DNA of 64,000 nucleotides, taken from CADEEN01 sp963783785 (GTDB lineage: Bacteria; Pseudomonadota; Gammaproteobacteria; Burkholderiales; Burkholderiaceae_C). Below, one piece after another: positions 19,489 to 28,174 of the stretch. Position numbers and translations under genes: made by a program. Each line of letters starts with the position of its first letter. Positions within the stretch are counted from its first letter, which is position 1. The notes below the pieces were generated by a model. It was not told where the DNA came from, searched no databases, and saw only the letters and a program-made list of their open reading frames with translations. The stretch covers positions 1 through 64,000 of the forward strand of contig CAWAOQ010000009.1 in assembly GCA_963783785.1 (NCBI GenBank), given 5' to 3'.

Positions 19489-20283
19489 TCAGCGCTGGGG
19501 TTGCGCTCGCAGCCACAGCAGCGCGCCCGCCAGCACCATCGGCACGCACAGCCATTGGCCCATGCTCATGCCCAGCGCCAGCGGACCGAGAAAGCTGTCG
19601 GGCTCGCGGAAGAATTCGGCAACGAAGCGCAGCGCGCCGTAGCCGATCAGGAACATGCCCGACACCTGCCCCGGCAAGCGCGGCCGGCGCGCATACATCC
19701 ACAGCAGCACGAACAGCAGCAGCCCTTCGAGCGCGACCTGGTACAGCTGCGACGGATGGCGCGCGATGGCACTGCCCGATTGCGGGAACACCATCGCCCA
19801 CGGCAGCGACGGGTCGGCCGCCCGCCCCCACAACTCGCCGTTGATGAAGTTGCCGACGCGTCCGGAGGCCAAGCCGATCGGCACGCAGGGTGCGATCAGG
19901 TCCATCACGTCCAGGAAGCGCCAGGCACGCTGGCGCGCGTACAAGGCCAGGGCGCCGATCACGCCGAGCATGCCGCCGTGGAACGACATGCCGCCCTTCC
20001 AGACCATCAGCGCCTCGAGCGGGTGCGCCGCGTAGTAGCCCGGCTTGTAGAACAGGACGTAGCCCAGGCGACCGCCGATGATCACACCGAGAACGCCCCA
20101 GAACAGCATGTCCTCGACGTCGCGAAGGCTCCAGCCGGCCTGGGCCCAGTGCGGCTGCCGTGTACGCAGGGACGCCAGCCAGAGGAACAGGCCGAACGCG
20201 ACCAGGTAGGTCAGGCCGTACCAGTGGATGCCCACCGGCCCGATTTGCAGGGCGATCGGATCGAACTGCGGATGCACCAGCAT
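19489..20283 (-). CDS. lgt: Prolipoprotein diacylglyceryl transferase
   Basis: 264 residues, about seven membrane segments. It contains the Lgt signature GRVGNFINGELWGR and the conserved HGGMLGVIGA region. The enzyme moves a diacylglyceryl group from phosphatidylglycerol to the lipobox cysteine of prolipoproteins at the inner membrane. Several likely clients are in this window (the DUF4382 lipoprotein, BON proteins, the glycine-zipper lipoprotein, the ClsC-like protein). It starts at ATG 20283, 13 bp after the LysR gene on the same strand. Confidence 0.95.
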   Translation of the reverse strand: MLVHPQFDPIALQIGPVGIHWYGLTYLVAFGLFLWLASLRTRQPHWAQAGWSLRDVEDMLFWGVLGVIIGGRLGYVLFYKPGYYAAHPLEALMVWKGGMSFHGGMLGVIGALALYARQRAWRFLDVMDLIAPCVPIGLASGRVGNFINGELWGRAADPSLPWAMVFPQSGSAIARHPSQLYQVALEGLLLFVLLWMYARRPRLPGQVSGMFLIGYGALRFVAEFFREPDSFLGPLALGMSMGQWLCVPMVLAGALLWLRAQPQR

Positions 20284-20296
20284 CGATGAAGCTCCG

Positions 20297-21217
20297 TCAA
20301 GGAAGCCGCGATTGTCGCCGCTTCGGGCGCGTGGCCAGCCGACCGCGCACCTGCTCGACGAAGCGTTGCACCACCGGCAACGCAGGTTCGCGCCAGATCA
20401 GGCTGGTTTCGGCCTGCAGCGCCGCGCCGCCGAGGCGGCGGTAGACGACGCCGGGGCGCTGCAGCCGCGTCACCGTCTCGGGCACCCAGGCCATGCCGAT
20501 GCCGGCCGACACGAGGTTGACGATGGTCTGCATCTGGATCGCCTCCTGGGCCACCTGCGGCGTCAGGCCGCGCGCGCGCTGCAAGGCCAGAACGGCGTCG
20601 TACAGCGACGGCGTCACCGCACGTGGAAAGATGACCAGCGGTGTGTCGGCGATGTCGGCCCGACGCAGGACCCTGCGTGCAGCGGCTGCGTGGCCCTCGG
20701 GCAGCGCCAGCCACATCGGCTCGATCAGCACCGACAGCGCGCCGTACCCGGCCGGCACGGCGCCGGGCGCATGCAGCACGAAACCGGCATCGATCTCGTC
20801 ACCGGCGAACGCGGCCAGCTGCACATCGAGCGTGGCCTCGCGCAACTGCAATTGGACGTCGGGGTGGCTTTCGCGGAAGGCCCGCAGCCACAACGGCAGT
20901 GGCCCGTAGGCGATGCTCGACACGAAGGCCAGCCGCAGCTGCCCGGTGCGGCCCGCGGCGGCCGCACGCACCGCAGCCGGCAGGGCCTCGGCCGCGCGCA
21001 GCAGGCGCCGCGCCTCCTCCAGCAATGCATGGCCGGCCGGTGTCAGCGCCACCGAGCGCCGCGAGCGCTCGAACAGCATCACGCCCAGGTTGCGTTCAAG
21101 GGCCTGCACCGCCTGCGTCAGCGGCGGCTGGGTCATCGCCAGTCGTTGCGCGGCACGGCCGAAATGCAATTCCTCGGCCACGGCGACGAACTGGCGCAGC
21201 GGTCGCAGTTCGATCAT
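20297..21217 (-). CDS. LysR-family transcriptional regulator, divergent from ilvD
   Basis: 306 residues from ATG 21217; an in-frame ATG at 21232 is an alternative. The helix-turn-helix is ELRPLRQFVAVAEELHFGRAA..LAMTQPPLTQAVQALE, with the LysR effector domain behind. The 98-bp gap to ilvD is AT-rich, as expected for a shared control region, but whether the protein controls ilvD is unknown. It belongs to the group with FGRAAQRL..TQPPLTQ, which often regulates aromatic or amino-acid metabolism. It may share a transcript with lgt and dnaQ. Confidence 0.9.
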   Translation of the reverse strand: MIELRPLRQFVAVAEELHFGRAAQRLAMTQPPLTQAVQALERNLGVMLFERSRRSVALTPAGHALLEEARRLLRAAEALPAAVRAAAAGRTGQLRLAFVSSIAYGPLPLWLRAFRESHPDVQLQLREATLDVQLAAFAGDEIDAGFVLHAPGAVPAGYGALSVLIEPMWLALPEGHAAAARRVLRRADIADTPLVIFPRAVTPSLYDAVLALQRARGLTPQVAQEAIQMQTIVNLVSAGIGMAWVPETVTRLQRPGVVYRRLGGAALQAETSLIWREPALPVVQRFVEQVRGRLATRPKRRQSRLP

Positions 21218-21316
21218 TGATTCACCGTACATATCAAAAATGGATGACAAATATATTGGACCAGAGACCGTGGCGTGGCGATACTTTCGCCGCTTGCGCA
21301 ATTCGAAGGACACGCC
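21218..21316. promoter_or_regulatory. Divergent promoter region between LysR gene and ilvD
   Basis: 98 bp containing an AT-rich core (ATATCAAAAATGG, ACAAATATATTGGACC) that stands out from the GC-rich background. It is the only place for both promoters and for LysR binding. A GAAGGA ribosome site for ilvD lies at its right end. Confidence 0.5.
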
Positions 21317-22999
21317 ATGACCGAAGCCAATCGCCGCTCCAAGAACATCACCGAAGGCGTTGCCCGCGCGCCGAACCGCTCGATGTACTACGCGATGGGC
21401 TACCAGCCGAGCGATTTCAGCAAGCCGATGATCGGCGTGGCCAACGGCCACTCGACGATCACCCCATGCAACTCGGGCCTGCAGAAGCTGGCCGACGCCG
21501 CGGTCGACGCCTTGAAGGCCGCCGGTGCCAACCCGCAGACCTTCGGCACGCCGACCATCAGCGATGGCATGGCGATGGGCACCGAAGGCATGAAGTACAG
21601 CCTCGTCTCGCGCGAGGTGATCGCCGATTGCGTCGAAACCTGCGTCGGCGGCCAGTGGATGGACGGCGTATTGGTGATCGGCGGCTGCGACAAGAACATG
21701 CCCGGCGGCATGATGGGCATGCTGCGCGCCAACGTGCCGGCGATCTACGTCTACGGCGGCACGATCCTGCCCGGCCACTACAAGGGCCAGGACCTGAACA
21801 TCGTCAGCGTGTTCGAAGCCGTCGGCCAGTTCTCCGCCGGCAAGATGAGCGAAGAAGACTTCTGCCAGATCGAGCGGCGCGCGATCCCCGGCAGCGGCTC
21901 GTGCGGCGGCATGTACACCGCCAACACGATGAGCTCGGCCTTCGAGGCGTTGGGCATGAGCCTGCCGTTCGCGTCGACGATGGCCAACGTCGAAGATCCG
22001 ATCGTCGAGCACACCCGCCAGGCCGCGCGGGCGCTCGTCGCCGCAGTCAAGGCCGACCTGAAGCCGCGCGACATCGTCACCAGGAAGAGCATCGAGAACG
22101 CAGTGGCCGTGATCATGGCCACCGGCGGGTCGACCAATGCCGTGCTGCACTTCCTGGCCATCGCCCATGCGGCCGCCGTGCCCTGGACGATCGACGACTT
22201 CGAGCGTGTGCGCACCAAGGTGCCGGTGCTGTGCGACCTGAAGCCCAGCGGCAAATACCTCGCGATCGACCTGCACCGTGCCGGCGGCATTCCGGCGGTG
22301 ATGAAGGTCCTGCTGGACGCCGGTCTGCTGCACGGCGACTGCATCACGATCACCGGCAAGACGGTGGCGGAAAACCTGGCCGACGTGCCACCGCTGCGCG
22401 CCGACCAGGACGTGATCCGACCGATCGACAAGCCGATGTATGCCGAGGGTCATCTGGCGATCCTCAAGGGCAACCTGTCCCCAGAGGGCTGCGTGGCCAA
22501 GATCACGGGGCTGAAGAACCCGGTCATCACGGGGCCGGCCCGCGTGTTCGATGACGAGCAGTCGGCATTGGCCGCGATCATGGCGGGCCAGATCAAGGCC
22601 GGCGACGTCATGGTGCTTCGCTACCTCGGCCCCAAGGGCGGCCCCGGCATGCCCGAGATGCTCGCGCCCACCGGCGCGCTGATCGGTCAGGGCCTGGGTG
22701 AGAGCGTCGGCTTGATCACCGATGGCCGCTTTTCCGGTGGCACCTGGGGCATGGTGGTCGGCCATGTCGCGCCCGAGGCCTTCGAGGGCGGCACGATCGC
22801 GCTGGTGCACGAAGGCGACACGATCACGATCGACGCCCACCGGTTGCTGCTGCAACTCGACATCAGTGATGCGGAACTGGCGCGTCGCCGCGCAGCCTGG
22901 GTCCGCCCCGCGCCGCGCTACACGCGCGGCGTGCTGGCCAAGTTCGCGTTCAACGCCGGCAGCGCCAGCGCGGGTGCGGTGCTCGACAGCTTCGATTGA
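21317..22999 (+). CDS. ilvD: Dihydroxy-acid dehydratase
   Basis: 560 residues from ATG 21317, placed by the GAAGGA site and the typical MTEANRRSKNITEGVARAPN start. It dehydrates 2,3-dihydroxy-3-methyl acids to 2-oxo acids in valine, leucine and isoleucine synthesis. Iron-sulfur cysteines are in PCNSGLQ, GGCDKNMPGG and GSCGGMYTANTM. The length places it with the shorter, [2Fe-2S]-type IlvD enzymes. Sequence is intact and typical. A strong hairpin follows the stop. Confidence 0.96.
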   Translation: MTEANRRSKNITEGVARAPNRSMYYAMGYQPSDFSKPMIGVANGHSTITPCNSGLQKLADAAVDALKAAGANPQTFGTPTISDGMAMGTEGMKYSLVSREVIADCVETCVGGQWMDGVLVIGGCDKNMPGGMMGMLRANVPAIYVYGGTILPGHYKGQDLNIVSVFEAVGQFSAGKMSEEDFCQIERRAIPGSGSCGGMYTANTMSSAFEALGMSLPFASTMANVEDPIVEHTRQAARALVAAVKADLKPRDIVTRKSIENAVAVIMATGGSTNAVLHFLAIAHAAAVPWTIDDFERVRTKVPVLCDLKPSGKYLAIDLHRAGGIPAVMKVLLDAGLLHGDCITITGKTVAENLADVPPLRADQDVIRPIDKPMYAEGHLAILKGNLSPEGCVAKITGLKNPVITGPARVFDDEQSALAAIMAGQIKAGDVMVLRYLGPKGGPGMPEMLAPTGALIGQGLGESVGLITDGRFSGGTWGMVVGHVAPEAFEGGTIALVHEGDTITIDAHRLLLQLDISDAELARRRAAWVRPAPRYTRGVLAKFAFNAGSASAGAVLDSFD

Positions 23000-23027
23000 C
23001 GCCGCTGCGCGCGCCCACGCAGCGGCG
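23000..23027. terminator. Hairpin between ilvD and the convergent small Trp-rich gene
   Basis: Perfect 10-bp stem CGCCGCTGCG / CGCAGCGGCG with an 8-base loop directly after the ilvD stop. It can serve both convergent genes. A short direct repeat CGTGGCGTTCA follows. Confidence 0.65.
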
Positions 23028-23050
23028 CGCACGTGGCGTTCACGTGGCGT

Positions 23051-23458
23051 TCACGCCTTCTTCTTCTGGCCGGGCTCCAACTCGCCGAAGCTGGTGCTGA
23101 CCTTGCTGTCGAACACGCTGCTTCGGATGACCTCTTCGTTGTGTTCGCGCTTGGCCGAGCGTTCTGCTTCCGCACGCTGGGCCGCAGCGCGACGCGCGCG
23201 CGTCGCCGCGTCATCGGCCTTCTGCCGATCGCGGTTGATGCCCAGCGCATCGAGGTTCTTGCGCCGGCGCTCTGCCTTCCGGTCCTCGAGCTTGTTCATC
23301 TCGCGCTTCTTGGTCAGGCCGCTCGCATCCGCGTAAGCCCACCAGACCAGCGCCGCGGCAAACGGTGACAGAACAGCCCACCAACTCCAGGCGGCGACGA
23401 AGCCGACGTCCGCGAACTTGAGAGCGATCAACAGCACACCGAGCATGACGAACCACAT
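23051..23458 (-). CDS. Small Trp-rich membrane protein (TIGR04438-like)
   Basis: 135 residues starting MWFVMLGVLLIALKFADVG at ATG 23458. Two hydrophobic segments carry several tryptophans (AAWSWWAVLSPF, ALVWWAYADASGLTKKREM), followed by a long charged helix (NKLEDRKAERRRKN...) and a KKK tail. This matches a small Trp-rich protein family common in Burkholderiales. The C-terminal part here is longer than the family core, which is about 80 residues. Function is unknown. Confidence 0.7.
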   Translation of the reverse strand: MWFVMLGVLLIALKFADVGFVAAWSWWAVLSPFAAALVWWAYADASGLTKKREMNKLEDRKAERRRKNLDALGINRDRQKADDAATRARRAAAQRAEAERSAKREHNEEVIRSSVFDSKVSTSFGELEPGQKKKA

Positions 23459-23559
23459 GGCGATCTCCAGGGTCAGGCGGCAGGTGTCAACCTGCATGCC
23501 TAGAATAGCGTTCGCAGAAACTCTAACCCACTCGTTTCATCCCCTTGCGGAAGGAAGTC

Positions 23560-23868
23560 ATGAAATCCCTGCTCGCCCTGGGCGTCGCCATCGGCGCCGC
23601 CATCGCATCCCCGGCCTTTGCCAGCGCCGAGTTGGCGCAGAAGAAGAACTGCCTGGCCTGCCATGCCGTCGACAAGAAGGTGATCGGACCGTCCTACAAG
23701 GAAGTCGCAGCCAAGTACGCGGGCCAGAAGGATGCCGCCGACAAACTGGCGCAGAAGATCCTCAAGGGGGGTTCGGGCGTATGGGGTGCAGTGCCGATGC
23801 CGGCCAACCCGCAGGTCAACGAGGCCGAGGCCAAGCAACTCTCGACCTGGGTGCTGACCGTCAAGTAA
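23560..23868 (+). CDS. Class I cytochrome c (c551/c552-type), periplasmic
   Basis: 102 residues with a signal peptide (MKSLLALGVAIGAAIASPAFA). The mature part has the haem site NCLACH and the likely axial methionine in AVPMPANPQV near the C-terminus. Such small soluble cytochromes carry electrons in the periplasm to oxidases or peroxidases. ATG 23560 follows AAGGAAG. It is a single gene ended by a strong hairpin at 23896-23920. Confidence 0.92.
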   Translation: MKSLLALGVAIGAAIASPAFASAELAQKKNCLACHAVDKKVIGPSYKEVAAKYAGQKDAADKLAQKILKGGSGVWGAVPMPANPQVNEAEAKQLSTWVLTVK

Positions 23869-23895
23869 GGCACCCAGCCATTGGGTGTCCGTCCA

Positions 23896-23920
23896 CATGG
23901 CCCCGCATCGCGGGGCCATG
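23896..23920 (+). terminator. Terminator after the cytochrome c gene
   Basis: Stem CATGGCCCCG / CGGGGCCATG (10 bp, extendable to 11) with a 5-base loop, 28 bases after the stop, followed by GCCTTCTTGG. Confidence 0.7.
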
Positions 23921-24136
23921 GCCTTCTTGGAACCCATTTGCCCGGCGGCTCCCGGGGCCGCGGACCCGGCGGGTGCGCGGTCGCGGCAGCCGGGCAAGTC
24001 CTGCGCCGCCGTTGACGTCGGCTGACGTCTGGCAAATTCCCTGCCCACGGCTGGCGCCATCGGCGCTGGCAGCGGCCGCGGCGCAGGCATAGGCGCGAAT
24101 ACCCCGGCACGAAGGGCGGCCGACAATCGTGCACCC

Positions 24137-25018
24137 ATGAACACCGGCATCGTCTACGCCACCCTCGGCTTCGTTCTGTGGGGGCTGGTCCCGCTCTACC
24201 TCCGTCAGGTCGTTTCGGTGGCGCCGCTGGAGGTGGTGCTGCACCGTTCGGTGTGGTCGCTCGTGTTCCTCTTCAGCATGCTGGCCCTGCTGCGCCGGTT
24301 CGACTGGCTGAGGGAACTGGCGGCACAGCCCCGGCGCCTCGGCCTGTTCGCGCTCAGCGCGCTGCTGCTGTCGGTCAACTGGCTGGTGTACGTGTTTGCC
24401 GTGCACAGCGGCCATGTCGTCGACGCGAGCCTGGGCTACTTCATCAATCCGCTCGTCAATGTGTTGCTCGGCGTGCTGGTGCTGCATGAGCGACTTCGAC
24501 GCGTGCAGTGGGCAGCTGTCGGGCTTGCGGCACTCGGTGTCTTGTGGCTGACCGCGCAGGCCGGGCGCGTGCCGTGGATTGCGCTCGTGCTCGCGTTCAG
24601 CTTCGGCCTCTATGGCCTGATGCGCAAGACCGCGACGCTCGGGGCGCTGGAGGGGCTGGCGCTCGAGACGCTGCTGCTCGCGCCGGTGGTCGTGCCGCTG
24701 CTGGCTTGGTGGACCTGGCAGGGCGACGGCGCGATGGCGCGCGGCGATGCCGCGCTGAACGGCTGGCTGCTGCTCTCCGGCCCGCTGACGGCGCTTCCGC
24801 TGCTGCTGTTTGCCGCTGGCGCGCGACGTCTGCCGCTGTCCACGATCGGGCTGCTGCAATACATCTCCCCGACGATCCAGCTCGCGCTGGGCATCTGGGT
24901 CTTTGGCGAACCGTTCGATCGCGATCGGTTCATCGGCTTCGCGCTGATCTGGTCGGCACTGGCGCTGGTGTCGGTGGACGGATGGCGAAGCGCGCGGCGG
25001 GACGCCACCGCAACCTGA
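24137..25018 (+). CDS. rarD: RarD/EamA-family transporter
   Basis: 293 residues, about ten transmembrane helices in two EamA repeats. The N-terminus MNTGIVYATLGFVLWGLVPLYLRQV and LHRSVWSLVFL are typical of RarD (EamA subfamily 2), with SLGYFINPLVNVLLGVLVL in the middle. These proteins are drug/metabolite transporters; the substrate of RarD is not established. It stands alone between the cytochrome c and ahpC. Confidence 0.9.
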   Translation: MNTGIVYATLGFVLWGLVPLYLRQVVSVAPLEVVLHRSVWSLVFLFSMLALLRRFDWLRELAAQPRRLGLFALSALLLSVNWLVYVFAVHSGHVVDASLGYFINPLVNVLLGVLVLHERLRRVQWAAVGLAALGVLWLTAQAGRVPWIALVLAFSFGLYGLMRKTATLGALEGLALETLLLAPVVVPLLAWWTWQGDGAMARGDAALNGWLLLSGPLTALPLLLFAAGARRLPLSTIGLLQYISPTIQLALGIWVFGEPFDRDRFIGFALIWSALALVSVDGWRSARRDATAT

Positions 25019-25125
25019 TCTGCCCCGCGCGCACGGCACCGGAAGGCTCGCAGCGCGTGAGCCTCGGCTTGGCCGGCCGGATCGCCAACGGTGCGCGGCG
25101 TCCGCAGTCGCCAACGCGCCGCGCC

Positions 25126-25162
25126 ATAGCTTCTGACAATCAATGCGATCTGATCAATCCAT
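25126..25162 (+). promoter_or_regulatory. Candidate OxyR site upstream of ahpC
   Basis: ATAGCTTCTGACAAT, a 7-base spacer, then ATCTGATCAATCCAT. Against the E. coli consensus of ATAGnTnnnAnCTAT repeats about 14 of 20 fixed positions match (8 in the first half). It lies 82-118 bases before the ahpC start. Confidence 0.4.
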
Positions 25163-25243
25163 CCACTAAATGCTGCAGCGCATTCAAACTTCACCCGTTG
25201 CAGTTTTCTTCTGTTCCCTTCAACCCAACCCGAGGCAATCACG

Positions 25244-25807
25244 ATGTCCCTGATCAACACCCAAGTCAAACCCTTCAAGGCCACCGCCTACAAGAACGGC
25301 AAGTTCATCGAAGTCACTGAGCAGTCGCTGATGGGCAAGTGGAGCGTGTTCATGTTCTACCCGGCCGACTTCACCTTCGTCTGCCCGACCGAACTCGAAG
25401 ATCTGGCCGACCACCACGCCATGTTCAAGGACATGGGCGTCGAGCTGTACGGCATTTCCACCGACACCCACTTCGCCCACAAGGCCTGGCACGACACGTC
25501 GGACGCCATCAGGAAGGTGAACTACGCGCTGATCGGCGACCCGACCGGCACGATCACCCGCAACTTCGGCGTGATGATCGAAGAAGAAGGTCTGGCGCTG
25601 CGCGGCACCTTCGTGATCAACCCTGAAGGCCAGATCAAGCTGTGCGAAATCCACGACAACGGCATCGGCCGTGACGCGTCGGAGCTGCTGCGCAAGGTCA
25701 AGGCCGCCCAGTACGTCGCCACCCACCCGGGCCAGGTATGCCCGGCCAAGTGGCAGGAGGGTGCCGCCACGTTGACGCCGTCGCTCGACCTCGTCGGCAA
25801 GATCTGA
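25244..25807 (+). CDS. ahpC: Alkyl hydroperoxide reductase subunit C (2-Cys peroxiredoxin)
   Basis: 187 residues, typical length. The peroxidatic cysteine is in FYPADFTFVCPTELEDL and the resolving cysteine in GQVCPAKWQEG near the C-terminus. It reduces hydrogen peroxide and organic hydroperoxides in the cytoplasm and is recycled by AhpF. It starts MSLINTQVKPFKATAYKNG at ATG 25244 after CGAGGCAATCACG. A possible OxyR site lies upstream. Two hairpins separate it from ahpF. Confidence 0.97.
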   Translation: MSLINTQVKPFKATAYKNGKFIEVTEQSLMGKWSVFMFYPADFTFVCPTELEDLADHHAMFKDMGVELYGISTDTHFAHKAWHDTSDAIRKVNYALIGDPTGTITRNFGVMIEEEGLALRGTFVINPEGQIKLCEIHDNGIGRDASELLRKVKAAQYVATHPGQVCPAKWQEGAATLTPSLDLVGKI

Positions 25808-25823
25808 CGGCTCGGCATTGACA

Positions 25824-25870
25824 GGCAGGCCGCACGCCTGCCCGCTTCGACAGGCCTTCGGGCCCTGTCG
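25824..25870 (+). terminator. Two successive hairpins between ahpC and ahpF
   Basis: Hairpin 1: GGCAGGC / GCCTGCC (25824-25842). Hairpin 2: CGACAGG / CCTGTCG (25848-25870). Neither has a T-tract. They may attenuate readthrough so that ahpC mRNA exceeds ahpF mRNA, or protect the ahpC 3' end. Confidence 0.5.
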
Positions 25871-25946
25871 CCAGCGCCTCCCCCGGTGGGCGCTGACGAT
25901 GGGGTCTGACCCGACCTCGCCCACTCATCGCATCAAGGACTGCACC

Positions 25947-27512
25947 ATGTTGGACGCCAACCTCAAGACCCAGCTCAAAGCCTACCTCGAGCGCATCACG
26001 CAACCGGTCGAGCTGATCGCGTCGCTCGACGATCGCCCCGCCGCGCAGGAAATGCGCGCGCTGTTGGACGACATCGCCAGTCTGAGCGAACTCGTCAGCG
26101 TGCGCACCGACGGCCGCGACACACGCCGCCCTTCGTTCCAGATCACGCGCGCCGGTCAGGACATGGGCGTGCGCTTCGCCGCCGTCCCGATGGGCCACGA
26201 GTTCACGTCGCTCGTGCTCGCGCTGTTGCAGGCCGGTGGGTACCCGCCGAAGGTCGAGGCCGACGTGATCGACCAGATCCGCAGCCTCGAAGGCGAGTTT
26301 GTCTTCGAGACCTACATGTCGCTCACCTGTCACAACTGCCCGGACGTGGTGCAGGCGCTGAATCTGATGGCGGTGGTCAATCCACGCGTGCGCCATGTCG
26401 CGATCGACGGCGGCCTGTTCAAGGAGGAGGTCGACGCACGCCAGATCATGGCCGTGCCGACCGTGTACCTCAACGGCCGGCCCTTCGGATCGGGCCGCAT
26501 GGAGCTCGCCGAGATCCTGGCCAAGGTCGACACCGGCGCGGCTGCGCGCGACGCTGCACGGCTGGCTGACAAGGCACCCTTCGACGTGCTGATCGTCGGC
26601 GGCGGCCCGGCCGGAGCCGCCGCGGCGATCTATGCCGCACGCAAGGGCATCCGCACCGGAATCGTGGCCGAGCGTTTCGGCGGCCAGACGCTGGACACGC
26701 TGGGCATCGAGAACTTCATCTCGGTGAAGGAGACCGAAGGTCCCAAGTTCGCCGCCGCACTGGAAGCGCATGTGCGCACCTACGATGTCGACATCATGAA
26801 TGGCCAGCGCGTGGCTGCGCTGGAGCCGGCGCCGCAGCCCGGCGGCGACGCCACCGTGACACTCGCCAATGGCGCGGCACTGAAGAGCAAGACCGTGATC
26901 CTGGCCACCGGTGCGCGCTGGAAGAACGTGAACGTGCCCGGCGAACAGCAGTACCGCACCAAGGGCGTGGCCTACTGCCCGCACTGCGACGGCCCGCTGT
27001 TCAAGGGCAAGAAGGTCGCGGTCATCGGTGGCGGCAACTCCGGCGTCGAAGCCGCCATCGACCTGGCGGGTGTCGTCGAGCACGTCACGCTGATCGAGTT
27101 CCTCGATCAGCTCAAGGCCGACGCGGTGCTGGTGAACAAGCTCAGGAGCCTGCCCAACGTCACGATCCACACCAATGCGCAGACCACCGAAATCACCGGC
27201 GATGGCCAGAAGGTCAACGGCCTGCGCTACAAGGATCGCACGACGGGCGACGAACACCACATCGCCCTGGCCGGTGTGTTCGTCCAGATCGGCCTGGTAC
27301 CCAACACCGAGTGGCTCAGAGGGACGGTCGAGCTGTCGCGCTACGGCGAAATCCTGGTCGATGCCAAATGCGCCACCAACGTGCCCGGCATCTTTGCCGC
27401 TGGCGATGCAACGACGGTGCCCTTCAAGCAGATCATCATCGCCACCGGCGATGGCGCGAAGGCGGCGCTGTCGGCCTTCGACCACCTGATCCGAACGCCA
27501 GCGCACCCGTGA
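25947..27512 (+). CDS. ahpF: Alkyl hydroperoxide reductase subunit F
   Basis: 521 residues from ATG 25947 (MLDANLKTQLKAYLERITQP). The N-terminal domain is a double thioredoxin fold with the CHNCPDVV redox pair. The C-terminal part is thioredoxin-reductase-like, with FAD motif DVLIVGGGPAGAAAAIYAA, redox pair YCPHCDGPLFKGK, NAD motif VAVIGGGNSGVEAAIDLA and the closing FAAGDATTVPFKQIIIATG. It moves electrons from NADH to AhpC. Together the two genes form the standard peroxide-detoxification system. Length and motifs are complete. Confidence 0.97.
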   Translation: MLDANLKTQLKAYLERITQPVELIASLDDRPAAQEMRALLDDIASLSELVSVRTDGRDTRRPSFQITRAGQDMGVRFAAVPMGHEFTSLVLALLQAGGYPPKVEADVIDQIRSLEGEFVFETYMSLTCHNCPDVVQALNLMAVVNPRVRHVAIDGGLFKEEVDARQIMAVPTVYLNGRPFGSGRMELAEILAKVDTGAAARDAARLADKAPFDVLIVGGGPAGAAAAIYAARKGIRTGIVAERFGGQTLDTLGIENFISVKETEGPKFAAALEAHVRTYDVDIMNGQRVAALEPAPQPGGDATVTLANGAALKSKTVILATGARWKNVNVPGEQQYRTKGVAYCPHCDGPLFKGKKVAVIGGGNSGVEAAIDLAGVVEHVTLIEFLDQLKADAVLVNKLRSLPNVTIHTNAQTTEITGDGQKVNGLRYKDRTTGDEHHIALAGVFVQIGLVPNTEWLRGTVELSRYGEILVDAKCATNVPGIFAAGDATTVPFKQIIIATGDGAKAALSAFDHLIRTPAHP

Positions 27513-27590
27513 TCCTCGCCACCGAGCCGAGCCGCCGAAGGTAGGGCCGGCTACGGCGACGGCGGGCGCCGGTGCGCCGCTGAGCAGACG

Positions 27591-28169
27591 CTACTTCAGG
27601 TCGCCGGCGAGATTGGAAAGCGTTTCCGGCGCCACCGTGACGTGCGCCGGGTAGTTGGTGTGGTCGCAGCCAATCTTGACGGCGGCACCGGCGCGGATCG
27701 ACGCCCGCTGCGCCGGGCTGAACTCGAAGCGGACGAAATGGACCGCCGAGGTCTTCTCTTCGTTGTCGCGGTCGAGGTCTTCGTCGGCGATGGCGTAGAC
27801 ACGCGGGTGGCCTTCGACCTCGACGAACATGCGATCCTCGATGCCGATCAGCCGGGCCAGCTCACGCTTGCGCTCGTGGACGTCGGGGTACTCGATCAGC
27901 ATCGTCGCCTTCCAGTTGCTGCCGTCGGGCACCAACGGCGCATAGGCGTCGATCTCGCTCTGGATGCCGTCCTCGTCGAAGATCTTCTCGATGTGCAACA
28001 TCTCCTGGATCTGCCGGCGGATCGTCTGTTCGTCCTCGAACTGCAGCGTGACATGTTCGCCCAGGCGCACGCTGCGCAGACGCCGATGCGCAATGGCCTG
28101 CGGCTTGCTGGACTGGCGGATCTTCGAGTAGGCCTCCAGCGTCAGCAGGTTGTCGCGGCGGATCGTCAT
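27591..28169 (-). CDS. DUF3501 family protein
   Basis: 192 residues from ATG 28169 (MTIRRDNLLTLEAYSKIRQ). The pattern RRLRSVRLGEHVTLQFEDEQT and IQEMLHIEKIFDEDGIQSEIDAYAPL fits DUF3501, a soluble family of unknown function nearly always found with rubrerythrin and an Fe-S oxidoreductase (established genome-context knowledge). It lies 5 bp after that oxidoreductase and is the last gene of the three-gene unit. No cofactor motif is visible. Confidence 0.85.
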   Translation of the reverse strand: MTIRRDNLLTLEAYSKIRQSSKPQAIAHRRLRSVRLGEHVTLQFEDEQTIRRQIQEMLHIEKIFDEDGIQSEIDAYAPLVPDGSNWKATMLIEYPDVHERKRELARLIGIEDRMFVEVEGHPRVYAIADEDLDRDNEEKTSAVHFVRFEFSPAQRASIRAGAAVKIGCDHTNYPAHVTVAPETLSNLAGDLK

Positions 28170-28174
28170 GTCGT

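Noticed and set aside
23691..23697. GTCCTAC inside the cytochrome c gene
   Set aside because: It encodes Pro-Ser-Tyr in a conserved reading frame, so a chance match.
25890..25920. GGGGTCTGACCC-like dyad before ahpF
   Set aside because: A short GC-rich palindrome (GGGTC-TGACCC) that may be chance. I see no second copy at a useful place.
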